DNA from: Bacillus pinisoli
Lineage (GTDB): Bacteria > Bacillota > Bacilli > Bacillales > SA4
Assembly: GCF_023036475.1 (NCBI RefSeq)
Contig: NZ_JAJQKI010000006.1
Span: forward strand, 1-64,000
Length of the DNA stretch: 64,000 nt
Direction of reading: 5' to 3'
The notes under the pieces are model-generated. The model was not told where the DNA came from, did not search any database, and saw only the letters and a list, made by a program, of their open reading frames with translations. The translations under genes were made by a program, and so were the position numbers. Positions 50,495-59,070 of this stretch are shown here, in pieces (position 1 is the stretch's first letter; each line of letters begins with the position of its first letter).

Positions 50495-51946
50495 ATGGCT
50501 TTTATATCAATTGAGTTTCTCCTATTTTTTGCAATAATCGTTTTTACTTATTATTTAATCCCCCATCGATTCAGATGGATTCTTTTAATAGTAGCAAGTT
50601 ACGTTTTTTATGCAATCATAAGTATCCAGTTTATACCGTTACTACTTGCAAGCACAGCTTTAACTTATTTTACTGGAATTTTCATTGAAAAACAGGAGAC
50701 AAAAAAACAGAAGAAAAACGTCATGCTCGTTGGTATTTCTCTGCTATTGTTTTTTCTTGGTTGGTTTAAATATTTTAACTTTGTAAATGAATCGATTCGA
50801 GCAGTTGCGAATTACTTTAATTGGAATTATTCCGTGCCATACCAGGAAATAGTATTGCCATTGGCGATTTCTTTTTATACTTTTCAGGCAGTAAGTTACC
50901 TTGTGGATATCTATTATGGAAAACAAAAAGCAGAAAGACATTACGGCTATTTTTCTATTTATTTTGCATTTTTTCCACAATTGGTAGCTGGGCCGATTGA
51001 ACGTGCTAAGAAATTGCTTCCACAATTGAAAGCTGAACATCGTTTAAATCATGAGAATATAAGTTATGGGATGAAGCGAATTGCATGGGGGTTTTTTAAG
51101 AAAACATTAATTGCAGATCGTCTTGCTCCAATAGTATCTAGTGTATTCGATAGCCCTAACCCGACTGGTTCCCAAATTGTCCTAGCTACTATATTGTTCT
51201 CAATACAATTGTTCGCTGATTTTTCTGCGTGTAGTGACATTGCCATCGGATGTGCGAGAATGCTAGGGATCAACTTGACAGAAAACTTTAAGCAACCGCA
51301 CTTTGCGGTTTCGATATCGGATTTTTGGAATAGATGGCATATAACGCTATCTACATGGCTAAGGGACTATATCTTTTACCCATTGTGTAAAGGTAAAAAG
51401 AAAAGAAGTGAAGTTTATGTAGCAATTGTCATTACTTTTTTAGTAAGTGGCATTTGGCATGGAGCCGCTTGGACTTTTGTTTTGTGGGGTCTAATTCATG
51501 GGTTTTATCGAGTGTTTGGAGATTATACAAAACATCATCGTGAAAAAGTAGCTTCATTCATTTATTTGGATAGAAATCCAGTGCTACATAAATGGGTGAA
51601 AATCGCAATAACCTTCCTTCTAGTTTGCTTTTCTAGAGTTTTTTTTCGATCAGGTTCTGTCACAGAAGCTTTTGAAAATGCACAACTTTTCTTAACCATT
51701 AGCTCTTGGAGTCCATTGGGAATTGTTAAAGCATTGGAAATTTTTTCATTACTAGATTTAGTGATTTTTATTTTATTTTTTATCATTTTCCAACTTTTTC
51801 AGTATATTGAAAGAAAAAATGTCTCCACATGGAAATTGCTATCGCAGCGCCCGATATTTGCTAGATTTGCCTTTTATATTTTTATCCTTCTATCAGTTCT
51901 TGTATTCGGTGTTTCGGGTGAAGGGTTTATTTATGGCGGATTTTAA
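50495..51946 (+). CDS. MBOAT family O-acyltransferase (DltB/AlgI-like)
   Basis: A 483-residue polytopic membrane protein with about ten to eleven hydrophobic segments. MBOAT/AlgI signatures are present: LPLAISFYTFQAVSYLVD, FPQLVAGPIERA, FWNRWHITLSTWLRDYIFYPL and the catalytic His in SGIWHGAAW (about residue 325). It should pass acyl groups through the membrane to an extracellular acceptor. ATG 50495 follows TTAGGTGATT; an upstream in-frame TTG at 50447 lacks a site. With the carrier, ligase and SGNH genes it forms a Dlt-like set. Confidence 0.9.
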   Translation: MAFISIEFLLFFAIIVFTYYLIPHRFRWILLIVASYVFYAIISIQFIPLLLASTALTYFTGIFIEKQETKKQKKNVMLVGISLLLFFLGWFKYFNFVNESIRAVANYFNWNYSVPYQEIVLPLAISFYTFQAVSYLVDIYYGKQKAERHYGYFSIYFAFFPQLVAGPIERAKKLLPQLKAEHRLNHENISYGMKRIAWGFFKKTLIADRLAPIVSSVFDSPNPTGSQIVLATILFSIQLFADFSACSDIAIGCARMLGINLTENFKQPHFAVSISDFWNRWHITLSTWLRDYIFYPLCKGKKKRSEVYVAIVITFLVSGIWHGAAWTFVLWGLIHGFYRVFGDYTKHHREKVASFIYLDRNPVLHKWVKIAITFLLVCFSRVFFRSGSVTEAFENAQLFLTISSWSPLGIVKALEIFSLLDLVIFILFFIIFQLFQYIERKNVSTWKLLSQRPIFARFAFYIFILLSVLVFGVSGEGFIYGGF

Positions 51947-52002
51947 TACAAATTCCATGGGAATTTAGTCGCTTTCTATTCCAGCCATTTATATCATTTT
52001 AG

Positions 52003-52201
52003 AAGGCTCTTTTCTAACATTTTGTTGCTTTTCAAGCTCATATTTCTAAAAACCTACCCTTTTTTGTTCGTAAAACCGAAGTGGTCATTGTTAGAAAAGA
52101 GCAACTCTCTATATTTAAAGCACTGGACACTGTACTACCGAGTAAAAATCCGGCTTTTGGGATTTTTACGTAAGCAACAATTTTTACGAAAACAGCCTTT
52201 T
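52003..52201. repeat. MITE-like repeat, copy b (long form)
   Basis: A 199-bp relative of the element at 19313, same orientation: AAGGCTCTTTTCTAACATTT at the left, TTAGAAAAGAGCAACTCTCT in the middle, GTAAAAATCCGGCTTTTGGG, and ACGAAAACAGCCTTT at the right. It contains an extra TTTTTACG duplication near the right end. It separates the MBOAT and SGNH genes and gives a false N-terminal extension of the latter. Confidence 0.82.
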
Positions 52202-52234
52202 AGAAAAAGTAACACTGTGTTGAAAGGATTTGCT

Positions 52235-53149
52235 ATGGGACGTTTATTCATTAAGATCACAATGACCATTACTGTTGTTATATTACTGTTTGTGCCAGTA
52301 AATAAATTTGTAAAAGATTCTTATGATTACAACATAAGCGGTGCAATACTGGCTTTTAAGAAACATCCATATCCAGTTGATATCATCAATCTTGGTGCAT
52401 CTCATTCAATGTACGGCTATTATTTTAAGCCTACTGGATTATCTCATCTGGACTTAGCACTTCCTGCTCAGACGATTGAATACGATTTTAAATTGTTAAG
52501 AGAGTATGGCAAGTACCTTAAACCAGGTGGAGTAGTAATTGTTTCCATCTCTCAAATTACTTTCGCCAATTCTGAGACCAAGAATATAGGAAACTATTAT
52601 AAGATTTTAGATCGTAACGAGATCGAACCGTTTCGTTTACTAGATTATTACAGTTACTTGTATGTACCTGGTATAAATAGTGGGAGTTTTAACTCTGCGC
52701 TCTCGGGGAAATTGAAGAAATTTAGATGGGATGCTCACCAACCTTGGGCAAATGACGGTAAAAACTACTCGGGAAGAAAGTATGAGAAAGTAGAAGCCCA
52801 ATACAGAGAAGCAGTTGAAAACAATAACATTGAACGAAACATGAAGCAGTTAAAAGAGATTGTAGATTATTGTCATGAGAAAGGCTACCAAGTCATATTA
52901 ACCATGGAGCCTGTGCATAAGTCTTATCTAGAATATTTCGATGAGGAAGTCATGGATAGACTCGTGTTTCAGTATTTAAAAGATCTTAAATTAGATGTCC
53001 CATTTCTAAATTATATGAGTGATTCAAGATTCGTAAACAATAAGGAATTTTTCATTGATCCAGATCATTTAAACAGAGAAGGAAGAAAAAAGTATTCCTG
53101 GATTGTATATGAGGATCTCAAAAAATTGGGCTATGCCATTTATGAGTGA
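52235..53149 (+). CDS. SGNH/DltD-like membrane-anchored acyl-transfer protein
   Basis: A 304-residue protein with an N-terminal membrane anchor (residues 8-24) and an extracellular SGNH-hydrolase-like domain. The nucleophile region NLGASHSMYG (about residues 54-63) and the C-terminal catalytic D-x-x-H in FIDPDHLNREG (about 276-286) are visible. DltD and AlgJ/AlgX proteins of this type complete acyl transfer together with an MBOAT partner. ATG 52235 follows AAAGGA; the longer frame from 52022 lies in the MITE-like repeat. Ends with a terminator, closing the cluster. Confidence 0.83.
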   Translation: MGRLFIKITMTITVVILLFVPVNKFVKDSYDYNISGAILAFKKHPYPVDIINLGASHSMYGYYFKPTGLSHLDLALPAQTIEYDFKLLREYGKYLKPGGVVIVSISQITFANSETKNIGNYYKILDRNEIEPFRLLDYYSYLYVPGINSGSFNSALSGKLKKFRWDAHQPWANDGKNYSGRKYEKVEAQYREAVENNNIERNMKQLKEIVDYCHEKGYQVILTMEPVHKSYLEYFDEEVMDRLVFQYLKDLKLDVPFLNYMSDSRFVNNKEFFIDPDHLNREGRKKYSWIVYEDLKKLGYAIYE

Positions 53150-53185
53150 TATGAATTTATTCTTGGTAACATTAACCTAGATAGG

Positions 53186-53212
53186 AACACCTGCCCAAGC
53201 AGGTGTTTTTTT
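53186..53212 (+). terminator. terminator of the Dlt-like cluster
   Basis: AACACCTGC and GCAGGTGTT pair around CCAA, followed by TTTTT. Confidence 0.92.
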
Positions 53213-53312
53213 GATGTGTCAGGCATGGTAACTTCTAGTGACTTAAGATATGATTATAATAATCTTTATTATTTGAAAGTTTACGATATTTAATGGGAAT
53301 AATGATAATACT

Positions 53313-53455
53313 TAAGGCTGTTTTCGTATAGATTGTTTTCAATACTAGATTAATTCTTTTCTAAATGATAAGTATGGTATTTATCGTTGTAAGTGAGTTT
53401 CATTTTTCAGAAAAGGTAGTTAGAAAGCAACAAAGTTTTAGAAAGGAGCCTATTA
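53313..53455. repeat. MITE-like repeat, copy c (degenerate, opposite orientation)
   Basis: TAAGGCTGTTTTCGTATAGA at the left and AAGCAACAAAGTTTTAGAAA then GGAGCCT at the right match the reverse form of the element; the centre has diverged. It occupies most of the 397-base gene-free stretch before the kinase gene. Confidence 0.65.
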
Positions 53456-53546
53456 TAAAAGACTTATAGAGGAATCTAAATTATTAAAAGGCACAATAAC
53501 CTACATAACCATGTGAAAAAAAGGCGAATTTTTTTGGAGGATCGCA

Positions 53547-54947
53547 ATGATTGTCAATGATTTAAACGCCATAGAGATTTTAGATAGAATTACAGATGGT
53601 ATTTTTTCGCTAAATAGAGATTGGAACTTTACTCATGTGAATAAAGAGGCAAGTAGATTGTTGTTTCGTAATCGAGAAGATCTTTTGGGGAAAAATGTTT
53701 GGATTGAGTTTCCTGAAGCCGTTGAATTAGCGTTCTTTGAGATGTATAACAAGGCAATGAAGGATCAAGCTCCAGTAGCGTTCGATGCTTATTTTCTGCC
53801 ACTACATACATGGTTTGATGTAAAAGCCTATCCATCTGAGAGTGGACTTACCGTTTTGTTCAAAGATATTACCGAGAAAAAACAAGAGGCTCTGAAGTCA
53901 GAACAACACTATAAATCATTATTTGAACAGCATCCTGATGCCGTTTATTCCTTTGATTGTGAAGGGAATTATTTAAGTGTGAATAAAGGGTTTGAAAAGC
54001 TGGTTGGATATAAACATAAAGAGATTCTTAATTCAACATATGAAAGGCTAGTGGATGAAAAGTACCTAACAATAACAAATGACCATTTTAAAAAAGCAGC
54101 AAATGGCGTCACTCAAAATTACGATACAGTAGTTATTCATAAAGAAGGTCATAAGGTACCTATCAATGTAACAAATATCCCGATTGTTGTAGATGGTAAG
54201 ATTGTAGGGGTGTACGGAATTGCAAAGGATATTACCTTACAAAAACATTCTGAAGAAGTACTCGTAAGGTCCGAGAAGCTCTCTGTAGTTGGACAGTTAT
54301 CTGCTTCTATCGCACATGAAATTCGTAATCCACTCACTTCTTTAAAAGGTTTTATGCAGTTGTTGAAGAGCTCATTAGTAGAAGTACCGTCCTATTATGA
54401 TATTATGACAGATGAAATTTCTCGAATAGAAAGTATTACGAGTGAACTACTTATGCATGCAAAGCCACAGGCACATTCTTTTAAAGAAGAAGATGTCCTT
54501 GAGATTACGGACCAGGTAGTGGTTTTACTGACTTCTGAAGCACTGATGAGCAATGTTGAAATCATAACCAATTACGATTCCATACCACCTATTAACTGTA
54601 TAAGTAACCAAATTAAACAAGTCTTAATAAATGTAATAAAAAATGCAATTGAAGCTATGCCTAAAGGAGGGCAACTACAGATTGCAGTTAAAAAGATGTC
54701 TGAAGAAGAAATCTGTATAAGAATAGCAGACCAAGGGTGCGGAATTCCTCAAGAATTTCTTGAAGAAATAGGAATGCCATTCTACACAACAAAAGAAAAA
54801 GGTACAGGGCTCGGCATGATGACAACCTATAAAATTGTTGAAACTCATGGTGGAAAGATCAATATATCTAGTGAAGAGAATAAAGGAACAACTGTTGAAG
54901 TGTATCTCCCTGTGAACTACCAAGGTAACGATTCAATTGTTGCGTAG
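53547..54947 (+). CDS. orphan PAS-domain sensor histidine kinase (sporulation-kinase type)
   Basis: A 466-residue soluble histidine kinase. Two PAS domains (about 5-110 and 120-232) precede the dimerisation/phosphoacceptor domain with the H-box SIAHEIRNPLTSLKGFMQLL (His at about residue 257), a style shared with KinA-like phosphorelay kinases. The ATPase domain has the N-box NVIKNAIEAM, G1 DQGCGIP and G2 GTGLGMMT. No membrane segment and no response regulator beside it, which fits a Spo0F-directed kinase. TTGGAGGATCGCA precedes the ATG. Confidence 0.88.
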   Translation: MIVNDLNAIEILDRITDGIFSLNRDWNFTHVNKEASRLLFRNREDLLGKNVWIEFPEAVELAFFEMYNKAMKDQAPVAFDAYFLPLHTWFDVKAYPSESGLTVLFKDITEKKQEALKSEQHYKSLFEQHPDAVYSFDCEGNYLSVNKGFEKLVGYKHKEILNSTYERLVDEKYLTITNDHFKKAANGVTQNYDTVVIHKEGHKVPINVTNIPIVVDGKIVGVYGIAKDITLQKHSEEVLVRSEKLSVVGQLSASIAHEIRNPLTSLKGFMQLLKSSLVEVPSYYDIMTDEISRIESITSELLMHAKPQAHSFKEEDVLEITDQVVVLLTSEALMSNVEIITNYDSIPPINCISNQIKQVLINVIKNAIEAMPKGGQLQIAVKKMSEEEICIRIADQGCGIPQEFLEEIGMPFYTTKEKGTGLGMMTTYKIVETHGGKINISSEENKGTTVEVYLPVNYQGNDSIVA

Positions 54948-54964
54948 AAGAAAATTTTCAAAAG

Positions 54965-54993
54965 AATGAGTGTCAATTAACACTCATTTTTTA
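54965..54993 (+). terminator. terminator after the kinase gene
   Basis: AATGAGTGT and ACACTCATT pair around CAATTA, followed by TTTT. Confidence 0.9.
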
Positions 54994-55028
54994 TTATGTA
55001 GTAAAGTAAGCAAAAAGGGAGAGTTTCT

Positions 55029-55694
55029 ATGAGAGTAGTTGGAATTGACCTATCAGGGCCTAGCAATCATAAAGATACAGTTCTTACGGTATTTGAACAA
55101 AAGGAATCTCATCTACATTTTATTAAGTGGAAGAGTAATGTAAGTGATCAGGAGATATTAACAGAAATTTATGAGCAAGGTCAACTAGATGAGGTTGTAA
55201 TTGGAATCGACGCGCCACTTTCTTATGAAGACGGGGGCGGAGATAGGGAAGGTGACCGTCTGCTAAGAAAGTTTATTGTATCGTTAGGAATGAAACCGGG
55301 ATCAATCATGCCACCTACCTTAAATAAAATGGTATATTTAACATTAAGAGGGATTAAGCTTAGTAGAGAAATAGAGAGCTTAAACACCACATACCCAATT
55401 TCTATAGTGGAAGTACATCCAGGTGCCGTTATTGGATCTAGACTATTAAAACAAGAACTGGAATATGCTTTGAACTATAAGCATGAACAAGCAAAGCTGG
55501 CTAGAGAATTTATTCGGGATTGGTTGGCTGAGCAGGAACTAAGACAGCTTCCTATTGAGATAGATGCCAAAAGCCATTCTATTGATGCATGTGCAGCTGC
55601 ATTGGGTGCTTGGCATTGGAAGGATCTATCATATAAGCCTAAGTGGATATATCCAGCTCATCCTCCTCTTCATCCCTATGATTATTGCTGCTGA
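55029..55694 (+). CDS. DUF429 domain protein
   Basis: A 221-residue protein of the DUF429 family, which has an RNase H-like fold. The opening VVGIDLSGPSN supplies the first acidic residue, and GIDAPLSYED and SHSIDACAAALGAW further conserved blocks. A nuclease or nucleotide-related activity has been proposed for the fold but is not established. AAAGGGAGAG precedes ATG 55029. It stands alone, with a terminator on each side. Confidence 0.85.
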   Translation: MRVVGIDLSGPSNHKDTVLTVFEQKESHLHFIKWKSNVSDQEILTEIYEQGQLDEVVIGIDAPLSYEDGGGDREGDRLLRKFIVSLGMKPGSIMPPTLNKMVYLTLRGIKLSREIESLNTTYPISIVEVHPGAVIGSRLLKQELEYALNYKHEQAKLAREFIRDWLAEQELRQLPIEIDAKSHSIDACAAALGAWHWKDLSYKPKWIYPAHPPLHPYDYCC

Positions 55695-55718
55695 TAAGAC
55701 TAATTTTTAAATTTGGAT

Positions 55719-55746
55719 GCACCCATTTAAATAAGGGTGTTTTTTA
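55719..55746 (+). terminator. terminator after the DUF429 gene
   Basis: CACCC pairs with GGGTG around an AT loop, followed by six T. Confidence 0.85.
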
Positions 55747-55891
55747 TTTGAAAAAGGGTGGATATAGTCTTCAGATAAGAAACATTGAACAAGCTCAATT
55801 ACCTTTACTACTACTAAATATGGTATATGCAACCTAGAAATCTACATATGTATATATAAGATTACATACCTAATACAAGGCAGGTGCATCC

Positions 55892-57949
55892 ATGGATCAA
55901 TCACCAAGAACGAACAAAAAAGTGGACGGTAATAGTAAAAATGAGCAACTTGAGCAATATCGAATTAAAAATACAGGTAAGAATATAACAACGAACGAGG
56001 GATTAAAGGTTGCAAATAATCATGCGACTCTTAAGGCAGGAGAACGTGGTCCTGTGTTAATGCAGGATTTTCATTTTTTTCAAAAACAAATGCACTTTGA
56101 TACTGAACGGATTCCAGAGAGAGTGGTTCATGCAAGGGGATCTGGGGCACACGGTGAATTTCAATTATATAAGTCAATGAGAAAGTATACGAAGGCTGGA
56201 TTTTTACAAGAGCCAGGTTCGACCGTGCCAGTATTTGCTCGGTTCTCTACGGTACAAGGTGGAAGAGGGTCAAAAGATACCGCAAGAGATATCCGTGGGT
56301 TCGCTGTGAAATTCTATACGGATGAAGGTAATTATGATTTGTTAGGACTTCAATTTCCGATATTTGTTCTTCATGATGCGTTTAAGTTTGTCGACTCTCA
56401 GCATGCACTTAAGCCAGAACCACATCATGAAATGCCGACTGCATCTGCTGCCCACGATAATTTCTGGGATTTTGTTGCAAATAACCAAGAGTCTGCTCAT
56501 TTCGTAATGTGGGCCATGTCAGATCGAGCGATTCCAAGAAGCTATCGTATGATGGAAGGATTCGCGATTAATACGTTTCGGTTTGTGAATGAAGAAGGAA
56601 AAGCGAACTTTGTGAAGTTCCACTGGAAACCTATTCTAGGTGTCCACTCACTCTTAATGGAAGAAGCCCAATATATTGGGGGTATAGATCCTGATTACCA
56701 TAGACGAGATTTATGGAACGCCATTGATCGAGGGGCGTACCCAGTTTTTGAATTAGGCGTACAAATGATTGCTGAAGAAGATCAATATAAGCATGATTTT
56801 GATGTTCTAGATCCTACGAAAGTGTGGCCTGAAGAAATTGTACCGGTAGAAATAATCGGGAAGATGACATTAAATAAAAATGTTGATAACTTCTTTGCTG
56901 AAACAGAACAAGTAGCATTTGATGTAACGAACCTAGTGCCAGGCATTGACTTTACGGATGATCCGATTTTACAGGGAAGAACCTTTACTTATAAAATTTC
57001 ACAACAACATAGACTGGGTGGCTCCAACTATCAAGAGATTCCTATTAACCAATCAATCTGTCCTTTTCACAATAATCAACGCCAAGGCTTCAAAAGACAT
57101 CGAATTGATGTAGATCAAGTTAACTATTTTGAGAACTCAATCGCTAATAATACACCAGGACCAACTAGACCAGAGGAAGGTGGGTATGTCCATTATCCTG
57201 AAAAGGTAGAAGGGTATAAGGTGAAGGCGATCAGTGATTCGTTCAAAGACTTCTTTTCCCATGCACGATTATTTTGGAACAGTCTATCTCCAGTGGAGAA
57301 GCAGCACGTGATAGAAGCATTTAGCTTTGAACTTGCCAAAGTAGAAAGTGTATCTGTGCGTCAACAAGTGGTTGATATGTATGTAAATGTTGATAAAGAG
57401 ATGGCAACCACGATTGCTGAAAATGTTGGAGTGAATCCGCCAACAGGACAGCATGTTCCTGTTACAGCCTCATCACCTGCACTTAGTCAAGCAAATACCC
57501 CGAGTTATCCATACTCTTTAAATGTGGGCGTCATCATAGGAAATGGGTTTAACGGGAAAGAGGTAAGAGGCGTAATGGAGGCGCTCAAGCAGAATGGTGT
57601 GTTTGTCCATGTTGTCAGTGAGAAGCTTGGTACGGTGGAAGGTGAAGATGGTACGACCATTAAGGTGGATAAGACGTTTCTCTCCACTCATAATGTGCTT
57701 CTAGATGCACTCTATATTGTGGGAGGCCGTGCAGAGAATCAACCAGCATTTGATCGGTATGTGGTTGACTTTATCAACGGAGCCTATAAACACTATAAGC
57801 CAATCGGTATTGCCACAACAGGTCATGCTTACATTCAACCATCTAATCAACATAATCTAGCTGGAGTGATTTTTGCTAGGAATAACCCTAATTATGAGAA
57901 AGACTTTGTTTCGGCTATTGCCGGGCGCAGATTTTGGGAGAGAGTATAG
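55892..57949 (+). CDS. large-subunit heme catalase, divergent active site (KatE-like)
   Basis: A 685-residue clade-2 catalase with a C-terminal flavodoxin/DJ-1-like domain (about 535-680, LNVGVIIGNGFNGKEV). The distal His80 lies in RVVHARGSGAHG, and the core FARFSTVQGGRGSKDTARDI is normal. The conserved Asn-Asn of the distal side reads Leu153-Gln154 (LLGLQFPIFVL), and the proximal heme signature around Tyr367 is RTFTYKISQQHR with the usual Asp-Thr lost. Members detoxify hydrogen peroxide; this one may have changed or weak activity. It stands alone behind AAGGCAGGTG. No frameshift is present. Confidence 0.88.
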   Translation: MDQSPRTNKKVDGNSKNEQLEQYRIKNTGKNITTNEGLKVANNHATLKAGERGPVLMQDFHFFQKQMHFDTERIPERVVHARGSGAHGEFQLYKSMRKYTKAGFLQEPGSTVPVFARFSTVQGGRGSKDTARDIRGFAVKFYTDEGNYDLLGLQFPIFVLHDAFKFVDSQHALKPEPHHEMPTASAAHDNFWDFVANNQESAHFVMWAMSDRAIPRSYRMMEGFAINTFRFVNEEGKANFVKFHWKPILGVHSLLMEEAQYIGGIDPDYHRRDLWNAIDRGAYPVFELGVQMIAEEDQYKHDFDVLDPTKVWPEEIVPVEIIGKMTLNKNVDNFFAETEQVAFDVTNLVPGIDFTDDPILQGRTFTYKISQQHRLGGSNYQEIPINQSICPFHNNQRQGFKRHRIDVDQVNYFENSIANNTPGPTRPEEGGYVHYPEKVEGYKVKAISDSFKDFFSHARLFWNSLSPVEKQHVIEAFSFELAKVESVSVRQQVVDMYVNVDKEMATTIAENVGVNPPTGQHVPVTASSPALSQANTPSYPYSLNVGVIIGNGFNGKEVRGVMEALKQNGVFVHVVSEKLGTVEGEDGTTIKVDKTFLSTHNVLLDALYIVGGRAENQPAFDRYVVDFINGAYKHYKPIGIATTGHAYIQPSNQHNLAGVIFARNNPNYEKDFVSAIAGRRFWERV

Positions 57950-58094
57950 TAATGATTAAAGACCAAATCTTATATGATTTGGTTTTTCTAATGAAAAGGA
58001 TAGTTAGTCATTCAAATCACGCGACTAAACCAACCCATATCTCGAATACACTATTGATAACACACTTCATTTCACTCAGAATGGAGGTGACAAC

Positions 58095-58802
58095 ATGTTT
58101 TCGGTAACAGAGATGCAGACGTTTGAGATATTTTCAATTCAACATATCGGTGCATTTTTGTTTTTTATCCTCGTATCTTTCTTACTTATTTTCTTTAGAA
58201 GTAGCCTTAAATCGCATCAGTCTAAAGTCAAATGGACATTGTTCAGCATATTGGTCATAAGTGAACTATCGTCACAGATATGGCTCATCACGACAAACCA
58301 ATGGGAAATGGGTAGTTTACCGCTTCACCTATGTTCCATTAGTACATTTATTTGCATTTATTTATTTTTGAAGCCAAGTAAGAAAGCTTTTTATTTGTTG
58401 TATTTCACAGGTACATTACCAGCCATTTTAAGTATGGTTACGCCTGAATTGTTTTATCAATTTCCACATTATCGTTTTATTAAATACTTTCTGCATCATT
58501 CTGCCATTACTTGGTCTGTTTTATATTTCCTCTTCTATGAAGGCTATCGAGTACCGAGGAAAGCCATATGGACCGGCTTCTTACTACTCAATATCATTGC
58601 CCTTCCTATTTTTATGATTAATATTCTTCTAGATACAAATTTCTTCTACCTAGCTAATCCTACAGAATCCAAGACGATCTTATCTTTTTTCGGCTCTGGT
58701 ATCATGTACTATGTAAATCTTGAAATAGCAGCAATAGTTGTATTTATTATTACCTATCTTCCAATGGGAGTATGGCTAAGAAAAGAGAAATCAGTGCTGT
58801 AA
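58095..58802 (+). CDS. TIGR02206 family membrane protein (YwaF-like)
   Basis: A 235-residue integral membrane protein with about seven hydrophobic segments, typical of the YwaF/TIGR02206 group (LPLHLCSISTF; FIKYFLHHSAITW; SGIMYYVNLE). The conserved His and polar residues inside membrane helices are seen, but no activity is known. AATGGAGGTGACAAC precedes ATG 58095. Single gene followed by a hairpin. Confidence 0.85.
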   Translation: MFSVTEMQTFEIFSIQHIGAFLFFILVSFLLIFFRSSLKSHQSKVKWTLFSILVISELSSQIWLITTNQWEMGSLPLHLCSISTFICIYLFLKPSKKAFYLLYFTGTLPAILSMVTPELFYQFPHYRFIKYFLHHSAITWSVLYFLFYEGYRVPRKAIWTGFLLLNIIALPIFMINILLDTNFFYLANPTESKTILSFFGSGIMYYVNLEIAAIVVFIITYLPMGVWLRKEKSVL

Positions 58803-58847
58803 GATTTTATTGAACCTTTAACCATGGAATAGAACCAAAGAAGAAAG

Positions 58848-58876
58848 ACCCCTCTATCTAGAAAAGGATAGAGGGG
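58848..58876 (+). terminator. hairpin after the YwaF-like gene
   Basis: CCCCTCTATC and GATAGAGGGG pair around TAGAAAAG; no T-run, so termination is uncertain. Confidence 0.55.
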
Positions 58877-59070
58877 TAACTGTGTTTGTTAACCTAGAAT
58901 GTTGCTTCAGTGGAAAAACTCAAAAGCTTAATTTTTGCTTGGCTAGTCGTTGTGATGTTCTAAGACTAAGTAATCATTTGCTTATAGATAATCTCAATAA
59001 CTCAAATAGGCTCAATAGGACAAAAACCTATACATATACTACTGTTGAGTAGAAAATGAGGTGATGAAAT

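Noticed and set aside
52022-52234. Long N-terminal extension of the SGNH protein
   Set aside because: It is encoded within a MITE-like repeat, and the true start at 52235 has AAAGGA upstream.
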